64,000 bases of DNA from Puccinia triticina (lineage: Eukaryota > Basidiomycota > Pucciniomycetes > Pucciniales > Pucciniaceae): positions 4,857,001 through 4,921,000 of the forward strand of contig NC_070563.1 of NCBI RefSeq assembly GCF_026914185.1, written 5' to 3'. Each line of letters starts with the position of its first letter. Positions within the stretch are counted from its first letter, which is position 1. The notes beneath the pieces were generated by a model that saw nothing but the letters and a program-made list of their open reading frames with translations, did no database searches and was not told where the DNA came from. Positions 12,019-23,579 of the stretch are shown here, in pieces. The translations under genes and the position numbers were made by a program.

Positions 12019-12296
12019 TAGCATATCAAACACATTGCTATAGCCGCGGTTACATCCGACCTCACGCTGCAAACTGGATCCACAAACTCCTCATGCTCAG
12101 TCCTTAACAGCTGAGGTACAGTGTGTGGACGGTCCTGAAATCTCTTTTTTGGGCGTGGTGCTTGGATCAGTGGCAGAGCGTAGACAACTCACATGGATTG
12201 TTGGATCTTATCCATGCAAAGGACTGGACATGTGTAGGCCTTGGATGGAGTTGGGGAAATTGAGTGCTATGTGACTAATGTGGGTGCAATTTGTGG

Positions 12297-12334
12297 TGTC
12301 GAACCTCTGGTTTGGGCAAACCAGAGGGTGGACA
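12297..12334. repeat. 40-bp palindrome, copy 2 (degenerate left arm)
   Basis: The centre ACCTCTGGTTTGGGC and right arm AAACCAGAGGGTGGACA match the other copies. The outer left arm has diverged. Confidence 0.75.
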
Positions 12335-12570
12335 TCTTGCTGGGTGAGTGGGCGCAACCAAGTAGTGTCAAGGGTGACAAGCAGCGGGCTAAGGAGCCCA
12401 CTTGAGATTGCTGCTTACCTCAGAGGATGGTGAGCATCAGTTGCGCGGCGGGGATACCATTCTTAGTACGTCAAATGGCGCGCTGATTGCGTCTCTGAGG
12501 GTTGGGGAGTTTGGCCCAACAAACTGGAATGGGACAGTTGTGCAGACTGCAACACTGCTTTGTCCTCCGG

Positions 12571-12610
12571 TTGTCCACGCCGATGTTCGGCCGAACCAGG
12601 GAGTGGACAT
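12571..12610. repeat. 40-bp palindrome, copy 3
   Basis: TTGTCCACGCCGATGTTCGG then CCGAACCAGGGAGTGGACAT; the centre TTCGGCCGAA is a perfect palindrome. Confidence 0.8.
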
Positions 12611-12955
12611 TTCCTTTTGCGGGGCGGAAAGGCTCTTGTCAGGTCTGACGGGACTAGAAATTGGTCGCTGATTTAAATTTGTTCCTTCCTTAATAATTTC
12701 CAGGACATATGAACCGTAACAGCGGTGGACCCACAATCCATGTGGCTCTGCGGTGCCTGGTGGTGTGGGATTTTCAAGCGGCAATATATTGCAGCTGGAG
12801 GTGACGGGCTGCCACAGCCTGGCATCCAGTGGTGCCAGGCACAACTGTCTGCGAAGCATCACCGGCCATACGCGCTTGTTGTTCAGGCAGTGGCCATGTG
12901 AAAGACATGCAGATGGGAACCAAATACGTGACAGTGGCTGTGTCACCTTTGCGAC

Positions 12956-12994
12956 TTGTCCCCCCCTGGTTTGGCCAAACCTGAGGGTGGACAT
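12956..12994. repeat. 40-bp palindrome, copy 4
   Basis: Centre GGTTTGGCCAAACC is perfect and the right arm TGAGGGTGGACAT is conserved. The left arm has turned C-rich. Confidence 0.8.
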
Positions 12995-13582
12995 GAGAGG
13001 GGCTCAGCCCCTGCTGCCTCCGCAGCTGTGGGCTGCCAAAGGTAGCCTCCGATGGCAGCGTCTCACCACACCTGAGCTCCCAGAGCCCGCACCACCGCCC
13101 ATCCTGGGCTGGCGGGCGTGTTATGATGTGTCTAAGCATATGCATATGGCACATTGGCCCTGAACACAAGGGCCTAGTCGACAGAGACGCAACCATTCCC
13201 GTGCATAGCATCCTCTAGACCCAACAAATATGATTTAGCACCAATTCTGGAAAGCACAACACAATTATATCTATAAATCGCAACACCTTGCATTAGCTCT
13301 TGATGTTCTCCAACTCGGACCCGTACTGGTCACCCGTCCAACTGCATCGGCCCGATAGTCCCTCCTGCATTCCGGCCGGTCAAAGTTCCACTAGGCCCAG
13401 CTTCGGATGGTGGGTTGGTATTCATAGGTGTTGGCCCTGAACCTGATCCTGCCGTGCCGGTTTGACGAGAGCAGCTCATTTGCAAATTCTTGGCGATGAC
13501 ATCCAGACCAATCACAGGTTCCTTGGAGATAGTGTCCTGCTCGTAGTTACTGAGAAAACTTCAGTATGTTTTGCTGTAGCAG
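12995..13582. other. No supported gene
   Basis: Short ORFs only. This is the 3' flank of the unknown gene at 13583-15014. Confidence 0.35.
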
Positions 13583-15014
13583 TCAAGCGGCAACCCTTGG
13601 GGTTCCAATGATTCCTTTGGTCCTCTTGAAGTTACGTTTGGAGCGAGGGTAGAGCTTTTTATGGGTTGCAATTGTCTTGTGATGTTGGGCTTGGGCTTGA
13701 ACCATCTTATCAATCGCATGGAGAATTGTGGTGAGATCATCGCTGCGCCAGTCAGGTATCAGAGATATTGGGAGAGTGTTTGGCCTGCTGTCTCCGATGT
13801 CCAAGCCGCACTCCTTCTGCTCCACAATGTTTGCTAAGGCGATGTTTTTGGCAAACAGTTTTTCTACCATGGAGCATCTCTTTTTGCAAATCTGATGGAG
13901 AGTGCCGGGGGATTTGAGTCAGTCACTGCAGTTTGAAGATTGGAGAGGATGCAAAGAATGCATTTGACTTACGCTCTTCTGCCAATGTTGATACTGGTCT
14001 CTTGCAGCCTTTTCGCTCTTCATCTTGTTGTAATCTCCAGCATCCATGTCCTGAAAGTCTTGAATTTCCCGTGATTTCCCCTGGAGCCATTGTTGGATTA
14101 TCGCAGGTGCTTGGCCGGCCCATTGGTCACTCACAGGCTTCGTTCGACAAATACAATCAACAGCTTTAATTGCTAGTACTTCAATCGCGGCGGAATTCCA
14201 TGCAGAGCTGGCAGTTGGGCTGGTGTCCCACTGGAACGTCATTCTACTTATTCCCGCTACCGCTAGGGCCCTTTCTACATTGGATTTTGGCTGAAGGCTG
14301 ATTTCTTTGAAGCCTCTCCCAACTCCTTTGACAACAGCCGGAGTGAAGGGAGGTAGAACCACATTTTGTCTGATTTCCTTTTTGGCTAACGCAACATAGT
14401 AATCAACCTCCACAGCCGTCTTTCCCGTCAGAGCCTTGCAAACCCGGTCAAGTTGAGTGAGGATGGTTCTGATCCTCTGGTCAATCCAGTAGAGTCTTGC
14501 TAGTTCTTTGGCCGAGGGGGCTGGGGGGTAGTCTTGAGGCCGCGAGGGATGACCAAGGAAGAATTTGAGAAAGGCTTGGATATCTCGCAAATACTTGTCG
14601 CAGTGCTCTGCTAGCGCTCTCCTCTCTGCTATCCCCTTTGCACAACGCCCACACCGCCGCTTGCCCTCGGCCACTTTGGCTTGGTTCCTGGCGTTCCTGG
14701 CATTCTCGACCACAAACTTAGGGTCCAACCGTGATGAATCGGCCATCCCTGATGGCACTTGTTGGGGGGCAGGAGGAATGTCACCTATAACAATGCACGA
14801 GTCAGCTCGGCAATTTTCTATTGCTACTCAAAAGGGGTGTACACTTGCCAGCATCATCAGTTTGCATTGCAGGATCCGTGGAGGAAGCAACACCGCCAGA
14901 TTGAAACTTCGGCACCAGCCGATCCACGATAGCCGCAATCCATCCCTTGTCTGGATCCGCAGGGGTGGCACCGCTGCCTGGGAGCTGGGGCAAGGATGGA
15001 GCGTTGTCACTCAT
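13583..15014 (-). CDS. Unknown fungal gene family, member F1 (three exons)
   Basis: Start MSDNAPSLPQLPG at 15014. Exon 1 joins exon 2 through a GC-AG intron (14848-14785, donor GCAAGT). Exon 2 joins exon 3 through a GTAAGT...AAAAAG intron (13972-13880). Both joins keep the frame. The middle part has a CGRC motif (near residue 96), then RMTFQWDTSPTASSAWN and a following helical stretch. Exon 3 carries LIPDWRSDDLTTILHAIDK and ends in a basic tail. The W-D and WRSD(D/E) segments align by eye with ORFs at 26102-27208 and 58066-58863, so this is a multicopy family. Function is unknown. Multicopy status beside transposons suggests a transposon passenger or an expanded lineage gene. No stop interrupts the model. 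Confidence 0.6.
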
Positions 15015-15492
15015 GATTGACAGATAAAGAGGCAGTGCCACAAATTTTGAACAACAGCGAGATCCAAGCCAGGCCTATCAACACCTTGGTGTGGTTGAAA
15101 AAGATTGAGGGTGGGTGTGAATCAATAGTTTGATAAAACTACGTAAGGGCAAGCTTGGGGCACAACACGGGATGAAGGGTGATGCAACCAAGGCAAAATA
15201 TCAAAATATCTGAGATAATCCCAAGGGGATGCACAGTTGCAACTGAGATACAACCAAAAACCACAGGGTCATGGACTCCCTTGTGTGTCTAACGGCCTCA
15301 TGCAGAAGACAAAGAGGTCACAAGAATCCTAAGCAGTCCCTGCTGTCGCTTTGGAATTCCCTGAGCAACCCCACTCATCCCTTTGTCCTGCAATTACACC
15401 AAATTACCCCACAAGGCTTTCCCAGCCCTAACAAAGGCGGTTAAAACCAAACAATACTCATCAGCCACAAAAAAAAACCAAATAGAGCCCTT

Positions 15493-18143
15493 TCATCCTT
15501 CAACACTCACTGCGGTCCCCAATCCCACTGCGCTGATGGTTTCTCCCAAGAGACCAAACATCCCCGCTCCGTGCCGTGTAATCGCCACATGACCAATGAT
15601 TCTGCTGCTGTTCACAACCACTGAAGCATCGTTCTTGGAGTTGACCAAACGGCAGTTCAGGTCCGGATAATTTCCGTAAGGATCCTCACTCCTTTGTACT
15701 TCTTCAAAAGGGTTCACAAGCACCCAAGTTTGTCCTGGTAGTTAACTGGATCGGAATATTTGCTTAATTTGACCAAAGCGCTGATCTTTGCCCAAATAGA
15801 ACTCCACTAAGCTGTTTCCTTCATGGTGCTGCTGTGCGTTGAAGGACTTCCAATTGATCAGAATACTTTGAACCCATTCCACTTTTGGGTCCAAAGTGAG
15901 TGCTGCGTGAGATGGATCGAGCCTGGCGTGTGTGCCCTCCTTTCCTTCAACCGCACGCTTCCACTTTTGTAACAGAGTTGCATCAAGCGTCAGCTGAAGA
16001 GTCGCCTCAGCATCCCCCTCTTCCTCCACCTCCCTGTCTCCCAAGAAGCTTTGCCATTGTGTTTTGCTTTGAACCAAACAGAAGTTTGAGTTGGTATGCC
16101 ACTTGTTCAACAGTGTCTTCGGGATATCATCTGCATCACAAGCAGAAATAAGTCAGAAAATCCTCTCAAAAACACCAGTGTTTGGAATGTTCATCACGAA
16201 CCAGTGTGGTGGTTTTTGGGAAGCCTCTGAAACATCCCATTCACCCGTTCTTGGGCCCAAGCCGCAGTTGATTGAGGGGGACCAAGCCTTCGAATAATTT
16301 CCGAGAAGTGCTGGGTGAGGTGAAGATTTGGCTTGCTTGTTTCGGCAGGCCATCCTTTGTGCAGAAATTGTCGGTATTTTGCAATCATACTGTCAAGCTC
16401 ACTTAAATCTGCAACCTTTATCTTTGGAAGAGTGAGGAAATGAGTGATTTGGGAAAGAGTAGTGGTTGACTCTAAAAGCATTGAGACCCTTCTCTTGCTT
16501 TTGGGGGTAGCTGCTTCCTGCAGAGATTTTACCCACACTGGAAGCAGTGCAACAGTGTAGAAGACCTTGTAAAGAATCAACCATTTGGCTGCCTTCAAGG
16601 AACCGTGGCTTGCTGAACCCAGGTTTTGAGGGACCCTATCAATCCAAGAGGGGAGGGTAGTATGTAGAATCGTGCGTCTGACCATGTCGAGTTCTTCAGG
16701 CAAGATCTTGGGAAGATGTGGATCTTCCACAGGGAAATTTTGGTTTGTAATCCTACAATGAGGAGCCCTCACGGTATTGTCGGATCCTCCATCTCCGTCT
16801 GATTCGCTAGTATCCTCTTCTTGAAAACAGTTATATAAAGTCTTCTTTCTTTGTCGGAGGGAATATGAATGAGAAGATGAGGAGTCTGAGCCCGCTTTGG
16901 GGCCCACTATAGAGCTATTGATTGGCGTCAAGTTCCCAGCAGGGGAATTTCTTTTGACACTCAGATGAGACATACTTCCGCGGCTCTTCTGGCTGTGTCT
17001 GGCAGCGGTTGGAGTTTCTTGGGTTGATTCATCTAGCTTTCTCTTCCCCTTAGATTTGGTGGAGGACTGGAACTGCTCAGAAAAGGGAGCCTTGGTGTAA
17101 GACTTGTTGTTCTGCCATGCTTTGTCCAGCTCTTGCATTGAATTGAGTTGGGCCGCTGCATCAGGCAGAGACAGGAATTGGATACTGTGGTCTTTCAAGT
17201 TGCCCAGCGCCAACGCGTGCATCAGCTCGATGGAACAGTGCTGAATAGGCCTCCAATACGGCAACTCGTTCAGGACACTCCACCGTGCCCCTTTCTGTTT
17301 TGAAAATTGCTTCCGTTCTGTGTGGTTTTGGATTTCCAACCAATTGGCGGCCTGTTTCAAGTGAACATCATCAGTGCGCCGGGGGAACTTAGTTGTATTG
17401 GTCTCTTCTATGTTTTGCTTAGTAATTAAACAGAAAGAACAAAACAGAGTGGCCGCATGACTTCCAAATCCGGCGGCCTTTTGGAGTGCTGGTAAGTCTG
17501 CAATGAGTGGGAAGATCACCACTCCAATTTTTCTCCCCGCAACATGGAGGCATGTAGAATCAAACCAAACCCCATTCCAGAACTCCTTCAGCTCATCAAT
17601 GAGTGGTTATAAGACGTGGTTGATCTCCTCAAGTCGTGGTTCCTTGGGGCCGGGAATGATAGCGAAGAGATATATGTTTTCCACCTTATAACAATGAGTG
17701 GGTGGCAAGTTCAGGCATACTAAGGTAATAGCCCCTACACTGGTGTGTTTACGAAGATTTGAGCTTCCTTCAGGGCTAAACCAGTCAAGATATAAACTGA
17801 AGACAAGGTTTCCAGATTCCTGCGTATAGATGCCCGTGCCATTGTCTGAGCTGGGAAATTCTTGCCAGATGCTGCCATGCCAGACGTCCTCCATAGGTTG
17901 ATCTTTGGGCCAGTTGTTTGCTGCCATACTTGAGTCCAACAAGGCTTCAAAGCTTGGTTGCATCAGTCGTCTCCGTAACCAGGACTTCAGGGGAACGTAG
18001 GTGAAGGTTTGAACAGGGGTTTCGTGTCTGGTTTGATTGATCTTGAACAGAGATTCGTCACATTGTGGAGTAATCTTTTGTGACTCCGCCCACTTGCAAT
18101 AACCCTGCTTGGACGAAAGGAAAGTTTCTGTACACTTTCTCCC
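15493..18143 (-). pseudogene. Plavaka transposase, C-terminal part
   Basis: Continues the N-terminal part across the hAT insertion. In order: a Cys-containing region and Trp-rich segment (18140-17950), first catalytic Asp in SLYLDWF (about 17800), an in-frame TAA at 17605, second Asp in LIADLPALQKAAGF (about 17495), the hallmark LNELPYWRP...MHAL stretch (about 17255), a Ser/Lys-rich insert, and the third acidic residue in AWAQERVNG (about 16240). A poor GTTCGT...GATGCAG intron follows. The C-terminal domain is at 16110-15493, with another in-frame TAA at 15742, and ends HGAGMFGLLGETISAVGL. The D-D-E transposase cuts and joins element ends. The two stops indicate an inactive copy. Confidence 0.8.
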
Positions 18144-18475
18144 TCGTCCATCAGGGCATAGCACGGTGGTATTTGACTGGTTTTATGGGACCCTCAAATA
18201 CTGATTTGTTGAATATTTGAGTATTTGGAGATATTTGACCAAAATACTTACAAAATTTACCAAAAACACCAAAAAAGGTGTTTTTTGGTGTTTTCAGTTG
18301 TTTCTCACAATCCAGGGGGGTTTAATTGTATTCAGAGTTGTGTATTTCAATTTCCTCATTCAGTAGTAATAGCTATTTAATATTTATTCATGCCTTTTAC
18401 ATAATTTTGAGCTATTCAGATAGTCAGATAGTTATTTGAGGAAAAAAAAAATCATGTATGTAGAAGGGGAAACTA

Positions 18476-18979
18476 CTAGTTGAAACTCATATCCTTACAA
18501 GCTGAAGCCATATCAACCAGCTTTCCACGCAGCCAAGACCGCATACACATATTTGCTTTGACTGAGTCACCAGAGAGGGAGACTTGTTTGACTGTTACTA
18601 GATTACCGGACTGTGAGAAGACGCGTTCGCTTGCTGCTGAGCTGGCTGGAATGGCAAGGTAGTCTTTTGCTATTGATGAAAGGGTTGGAAGTAGATTCAG
18701 ATTTTCCTTCCACCAAGTGATGATATCTTTCTCAAATGGTGGTTCGGGCATCTGCAGGTAGGTCAAGATCTCGTCGTTCTCAGATGGTTTTGAAGTCTTC
18801 TTGTAGCTTTGTAATGGATGGAATCGTTCTTTATCTTTCTTATTGGAAACCGATTGAGAGCTTGTAAAATTGGAGCTTCCTTTGGACCAATTGGATGAAA
18901 GTTTAGTTGAGTATTCATGGAATTTTGCTTGTAAGACCTTCATTGCTTCATCTTTGTACTTAATCTGGGTCTCCCCACT
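18476..18979 (-). pseudogene. hAT transposase, C-terminal dimerisation domain
   Basis: Downstream part of the hAT gene. It resumes after the R2 LTR with GETQIKYKDEAMKVLQ and ends at 18476. The hAT dimerisation signature is clear: WWKENLNLLPTLSSIAKDYL, AIPASSAASERVFSQSGN and a following SWLRG. This domain holds the transposase oligomer together. The frame joins exactly with the upstream part after removal of the LTR and one copy of its duplication: the codons for D-A-S-G read directly into this segment. Confidence 0.9.
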
Positions 18980-19260
18980 TGTCAGGGAGAGGATAATATA
19001 ATAGAGTAAAGAGACGCATTAGAAATAGAGAAACAGCGCAAGTACAGGCGCAATAATAGCATAATGCATGAAAGAAATGAATTATGAATCAGAGTAGCGC
19101 GGGCGCGGTCGCGGAAGACACAAATTGCATGAAGGAAAGTACATTATGAATGAAAGGGTACGACTAACAGAACAGAGTAGAAAGGAGGTAAACAGAATAA
19201 AGATAAAGAAGGCGGTATGGAAGTATCCACCAACCACAAGTCAAACAGCTGACAAATAGA

Positions 19261-19270
19261 TATAAAAGAG
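19261..19270 (+). promoter_or_regulatory. TATA box of LTR R2
   Basis: TATAAAAGAG in AT-moderate context, about 280 bases into the LTR, where a pol II promoter of an LTR would be expected. Confidence 0.5.
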
Positions 19271-19467
19271 AGAGCTAAGCGACAAGGCATTGCTCCTCTT
19301 TTTTTGGCAGTACATTTTTATCCAGTCTAGTGCGGTCACACCCTTGAATTCCTTAAGGCAGTATTCTAAGCATTCATGAACTTCCGTCAGAAATACCTTA
19401 GCCTCACTGCCTTGACCTTCAACCGTATAACCAGCTCGACTGATTGTACCGCTCTCATCTTACGCCC

Positions 19468-20313
19468 TGTGAGCCTGTGTCTCTTATGTGACAGCAGGAC
19501 ACAAGAAAAAGAGGGGGGAATAGTTTGGATTTCTTGGGATAAAGAAATACAAACTGAGAGAGAAAGAGAAAGAGAGAGGAAAGAGAAGATCAGGCCTAGA
19601 CTTTAAGTCTTTATTAATTGATCTGGGCTATTCTCAACCTAGAAAAGTGGGATGCCAGCTGTGCAAGGCCAAGAAAGAGTGCAACAGCCTCCACTCACAA
19701 CAAGGAAACGTTGGTGGGATTCAGAAGTAGGGTTACTACTCTGCTCTGGTTTTGTAGGTCTTAACCAGAGATAACCTTTTGATCTTTTAAGATTGAAAGA
19801 GTTGAAGAAGAGAAGAAACAGTCAAGAGCAACAGAGTTTCACTCTGGATAAGCAAGGTTCAGTGAAAAGAGTCTACTTACTGTCAATATCCTAGGCGCCT
19901 GTGATGGTAGGTATACTGGGAGCGTGGTAATCTCTTTGGTGGTGATCCTGGGTTATCTAGGGTGTGGTTCTGGTGTGCTGAAGTCTGTAGATCCTCCTCA
20001 GGCAAGGGGGATCCTGACTTCGAAAATTTTCACAGTTTGCTTATGTAATTACATATGTACATGTGGTTTGGCGCGCCTGGTAGCGCTGACACGTCACAAC
20101 TGCGCATGCGCGCCATAACTCAAGAACTCAGGGAAGGAGTATAGTTACAAAGAATTGATAAGTTGTAACTAGGGTTAAAATTGCATGAGGAAACAAAAAA
20201 TGAAGTCAAAACAATGATATCTCTTAAGATGAAAAAGATATGAAGTAATTTCATATGTAGTAAGTAGAAAAGAGGCAGACTTTAGGTCAGCTGTGTTGAC
20301 TCTAAGGCTGACA
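19468..20313 (-). mobile_element. Solo LTR, family R1, copy B, inside LTR R2
   Basis: Inverted relative to copy A at 4870-5799. On the plus strand it runs TGTGAGCC...GGCTGACA and is flanked by the 5-base duplication CGCCC (19463-19467 and 20314-20318). Length 846 bp, against 930 for copy A. This is the youngest insertion of the nest. Confidence 0.9.
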
Positions 20314-20599
20314 CGCCCTCTCCTCTACAAATTATCACGACCATCTCACGACAGTTCCGAATACCCTGTAACCCACGTGTGTTATCCTTCCTGTTATCTT
20401 TACTGTTACCCACCAAGTTCCCTGTAACTCGTAGTTGGATTGCCCCGGTCTTAGGACTGCTGGAAGCTGCGTCAGTCTTGTCAAGTTGCTCCGAGCCGCT
20501 CATAGAGAACATTACACTGAGAATTGATATTCTGCTTGTTACAGTCTACGGCTACAACACTACGGACACCCCCGTAAGTAGTATAAGCCTGACACCACT

Positions 20600-22516
20600 A
20601 GCATCATCATTGTCGTCAGTGTTAAACGGTTGTTGTTCAAAAAGTGCGAACTTGAAGCGCGGATCCAAAACAACGGCAAGAATTGAGTGATGGGAGTGCA
20701 CTGAATAGTATCCTCGAAGCTTGCCCATAGCCACATTAGTGGCCTCAATCATGACTGTTCTAGATGGACACCGCAATTTGGTGAATTTCTTGATCGTTTT
20801 GTTGCAGTGGTCGGTGAGAGCAATATACCACAGGATGAAAGTCGTTAGAGTTGCATAGACTTCGCCCTGGGTATCGACCGATGCCTGTTGGAACTTCTCC
20901 AAAAAAGAGTGAATCCACTCAAACAGGTCCCATTCATCTTCATTTATTGGCTCCTGTTACATACATAAAAAAATTCATACCATTAACAAATCTGCAAGGC
21001 GTTCAGAAATCAACTTGAGGTACTGACCATCTCACGAGCTTTCCTATTGTTAGCCTCGCGCACCGCTTCAATAACTTCAGATTGGCCAGAGCCTGATTTC
21101 CCCTTCTTTGATTTCAATTTTGATTTTGATTTTTTTTTTTCCCTTTTGACTAGGTTGCTTAAGTTTCTTGTATGAGGAGATAAGGTTGTCAATTGCTGGT
21201 CTTTGAAGGAGAGATAGATCAAGCATATCATATGTGGAATTCCAGCGTGTGGCGTTGTTAATGATCGGTTTTGCTGCTTTTACATCATTATCCTTGCAGA
21301 GATCCTGAAACGCACTGAAGATTTGATCGGATTGTTGGATATGTAGGATAACCGTCCAAAGTTTAGTCAAAGAATCCTCCACGACCTTCAGGACTTCATT
21401 TGCCGCAAGATTCAAGATGTGTGCGAAACATCGTATGTGAGCTTCTGGAGAGGACAAAAGGTTAGTAGTGAGGGCGGTCTCAATGAATTTGTTGTTGTTT
21501 GATGCATTGTCCAAAGTGATGGATATGATGCGCTTCCCAAGATACGAGAGGTTGATTTTGTCACTTGAAGGATCTTCATTGTCATCACTATTCACGTCTT
21601 GAGCAGCGGTATCGGAAGAGCTAGATTCATTGTTGGAGGTATCATCGATGTGGATTGCCTTTCGTTTGTTTGAAGTGGAGCGTTCAGAAAGGCAGAAAAA
21701 TTCCTCAAAGATCTCGACAATTTTGTTGTGGATGTTGGCACCGGTGTGCTTATCCCGGAAGGATTTGAACCCAATCGTGGCGGAAACCGGAGCCCATTCT
21801 TTTGAAATGAAATGACAGGTGAGTGAGATATACGGGGTTCTGCCAGCCGAGGACCAGATATCGGTCGTAAAAGAGAATCACTCTGATTGACTTCTCAAGA
21901 AGCTAAAGACTGCAGGCTTACTGTTCGCGTAGAGGGCCTTAATTCTCCAAGAAACTGTATGCTTGCTAAAGATTGTGATACCAGGGTCGAGGCCTCGGAT
22001 CATCTTGATAAATTTTGGAGATTTCACTTTTGCGTAGGGAAGCTGGTCTTCAATGATCCAGTCAATAAGTTTGGTGTTGAAAGTGGACTGTCGGGAATGG
22101 AGCATGAGCTTTTGAAGAGGTCCTTTTGGTTTAGATAATGACATCGACTGGGTACTGGTAGCGGCTGGAGTAGGGGTACTGGAGCTATGTGGAGTTTGAA
22201 GGGTTTCTTCGGCATTTTCGGAAGCTTTGGCAGCTTCAAGGGCGAGTTTCCATTTGCCAGGATGCTTCGGAGCCACATGGTTCACCAAGTTGGCCTTTGT
22301 GGTCTTGTTTGATATGAGAGATTCACCACAGTTGTCGAGCAAGCAGACTCGTTTGCCTTTTGAATCCGGAGGAGCAAAAAAAGAGACCGCTGTCTCTGAT
22401 TGGTTGACACCTGTCGATTTACGCCTCTGAGAATTCACTTGAACTTCCGGAGATGGCAACGGATCTGGTTGAGATTGTGATTTTCCTGGGGGATCATCCG
22501 CATCAGCTGTACTCAT
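20600..22516 (-). pseudogene. hAT transposase, BED finger and catalytic region
   Basis: Start MSTADADDPPGKSQSQ at 22516. A BED-type zinc finger (C-X4-C at CLLDNC, then H-X4-H at HVAPKH) lies near residues 57-83. An in-frame TGA at 21878 precedes FTTDIWSSAGRTPYISLT, which has the first catalytic Asp. Then come SITLDNASNNN (second Asp), CFAHILNLAANEVL (C-X2-H) and RWNSTYDML. In the run of ten A/T bases near 21130 the frame must change, and an intron follows near 21010-20950. The last piece, DPRFKFALFEQQPF, reads up to the R2 LTR at 20594. The BED finger binds the element ends. The stop and frame change make the copy inactive. Confidence 0.88.
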
Positions 22517-22936
22517 TATGCTTTCAGTGTAAGCAAAGGTGAAAGAAATGACAGATCAAGGATCAGTCTGAATCCGGAGTTTCTGATTGAGCTTCTTCTG
22601 GTATAGATTAAAGGGCAAGCTGAACTTATCTGTTGACTCCTGAAGGCCTCCAGCAGTCGAGATTTGTTGGTGGCGGTGGTTGGTACTGGTAGGGTGCCGG
22701 TCCCGGACTTGTGATACTGATATCAGCCGGCCCAGTGGATATCAGCAGCCCCGGTGGTGCATAGGGCAGCCCCGGGGCCAGAAAAGGGCCTATAAAAAGT
22801 CTGTCAGTTTTAAGAGATATTTGAGCCTATTCGAATATTGGACCAAAAATCTGCTCTCTCACTATTCGACTCAGATCGAATCAATTTGAGTATTTGTATT
22901 TGTATTTGATTTGATGTGCTATGCCCTGTTGTCCAT

Positions 22937-23579
22937 GCACAGTGGCCATTGGATACAACTTGAAGCATTGTGGGCAAAATACCTGGCTGGTCAGTTTGGG
23001 GTTCAGGCCAAGCCAATTGAAAACAGCTTCTTGGGTCTTTGGGATCTGCTTCACAATTGTGGAGGTATCAATAATCTTGCACATTTGTGAGCCCCAGATT
23101 TTCCCCAGCAAGACAAAGTTTTCCCGCAAAGCCTTTAGGAAGTCGACTGCCCCCAGTTTACTGAGTTTGTTTGCAAAGACTGATGAAGCCATCTGCATCA
23201 TCACCTGGTTACAAAAGCTCTCTTGCAGATAGACCTCCTCGGTTGTGCCATGTTGGTTGGTTGGGGAGGGAGGGGTTGAGCGCTGCGGAGAAACCTGCAA
23301 TGATTGGATCTTAGTAGTCCTCAACTCACACACCTGCATAGTCCTCCGAGGTCAAAAGTGTCATTCACTCACTGTGCGGTAGTTCATGGGTCTTGCCGTA
23401 TCCGTTGATTGAGCCATGTTGTTCCTTGACTGCTCAATGGCCGCTTGCATCTGATGTGCTGCGAAAACCCTTCTTGACAACACTCTTCCGGGCACAATTC
23501 TTCGGCCTTCCTCCTTGTGCTGCATTGAGTTGCACCCTGCGTGTTCACAATGACAGACATACGCGGGTCGGTTTGCCAT
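22937..23579 (-). pseudogene. Plavaka transposase, N-terminal part
   Basis: Exon 1 starts MANRPAYVCHCEHAGC at 23579 and carries a Cys/His cluster (CHC...C...G...H), the putative zinc-binding N-terminus of Plavaka proteins. A GTGAGT...TTGCAG intron (23372-23295) joins in frame to exon 2, which runs through FLKALRENFVLLGKIWG to the CPQCFKLYP zinc motif and ends at the hAT duplication in codons for H-G-Q. The same N-terminal pattern (VCTCEKFGC...) is present in the second Plavaka copy at 60.9 kb. No stop in this part. Confidence 0.78.

Larger units (their letters stand above)
18980..20594 (+). mobile_element. Solo LTR, family R2, inside the hAT gene
   Basis: TGTCAGGGAG...CCTGACA with the 5-base duplication CCACT at 18975-18979 and 20595-20599. 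Without the R1 LTR inserted in it (19468-20313 plus five bases) it is about 764 bp. A TATAAAAGAG box at 19261 suggests plus orientation. There is no gag or pol, so it is a solo LTR. Confidence 0.88.
18152..22928 (-). mobile_element. hAT transposon inserted in P1
   Basis: Ends are a perfect 13-bp inverted repeat, CAGGGCATAGCAC, and the flanks are the 8-base duplication TCGTCCAT (18144-18151) / TTGTCCAT (22929-22936), one mismatch. Eight-base duplications and CAGRG-type ends are diagnostic for hAT. Removing the element and one duplication restores the P1 frame. The element without its LTR insertion is about 3.16 kb, normal for hAT. Near its 22.7-kb end it has GC-rich subterminal sequence with GATATCAGCC repeats. 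Confidence 0.92.
15493..23579 (-). mobile_element. Plavaka/Tnp2-like DNA transposon P1, split by a hAT element
   Basis: Coding limits of a CACTA-superfamily (CMC) transposon of the Plavaka type, which is common in basidiomycetes. Transposase segments run from 23579 down to 15493, interrupted only by the hAT element at 18152-22928 and its 8-base target duplication. The terminal inverted repeats of P1 itself were not found, so the true element is longer than given. Nesting order, outermost first: P1, hAT, LTR R2, LTR R1. Confidence 0.8.

Noticed and set aside
11979..12994. Spaced palindromes as a CRISPR array
   Set aside because: Spacing is irregular (hundreds of bases), copies are diverged and the genome is eukaryotic.
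12437..13211. Overlapping ORFs of 136-185 codons on both strands
   Set aside because: They run through the palindromes on both strands and have no consistent composition or splice logic.
18152..18170. Inverted 13-mer at 18152 and 22916 as ends of an LTR element
   Set aside because: The 8-base duplication, CAGGG start and hAT gene inside fit a DNA transposon instead.
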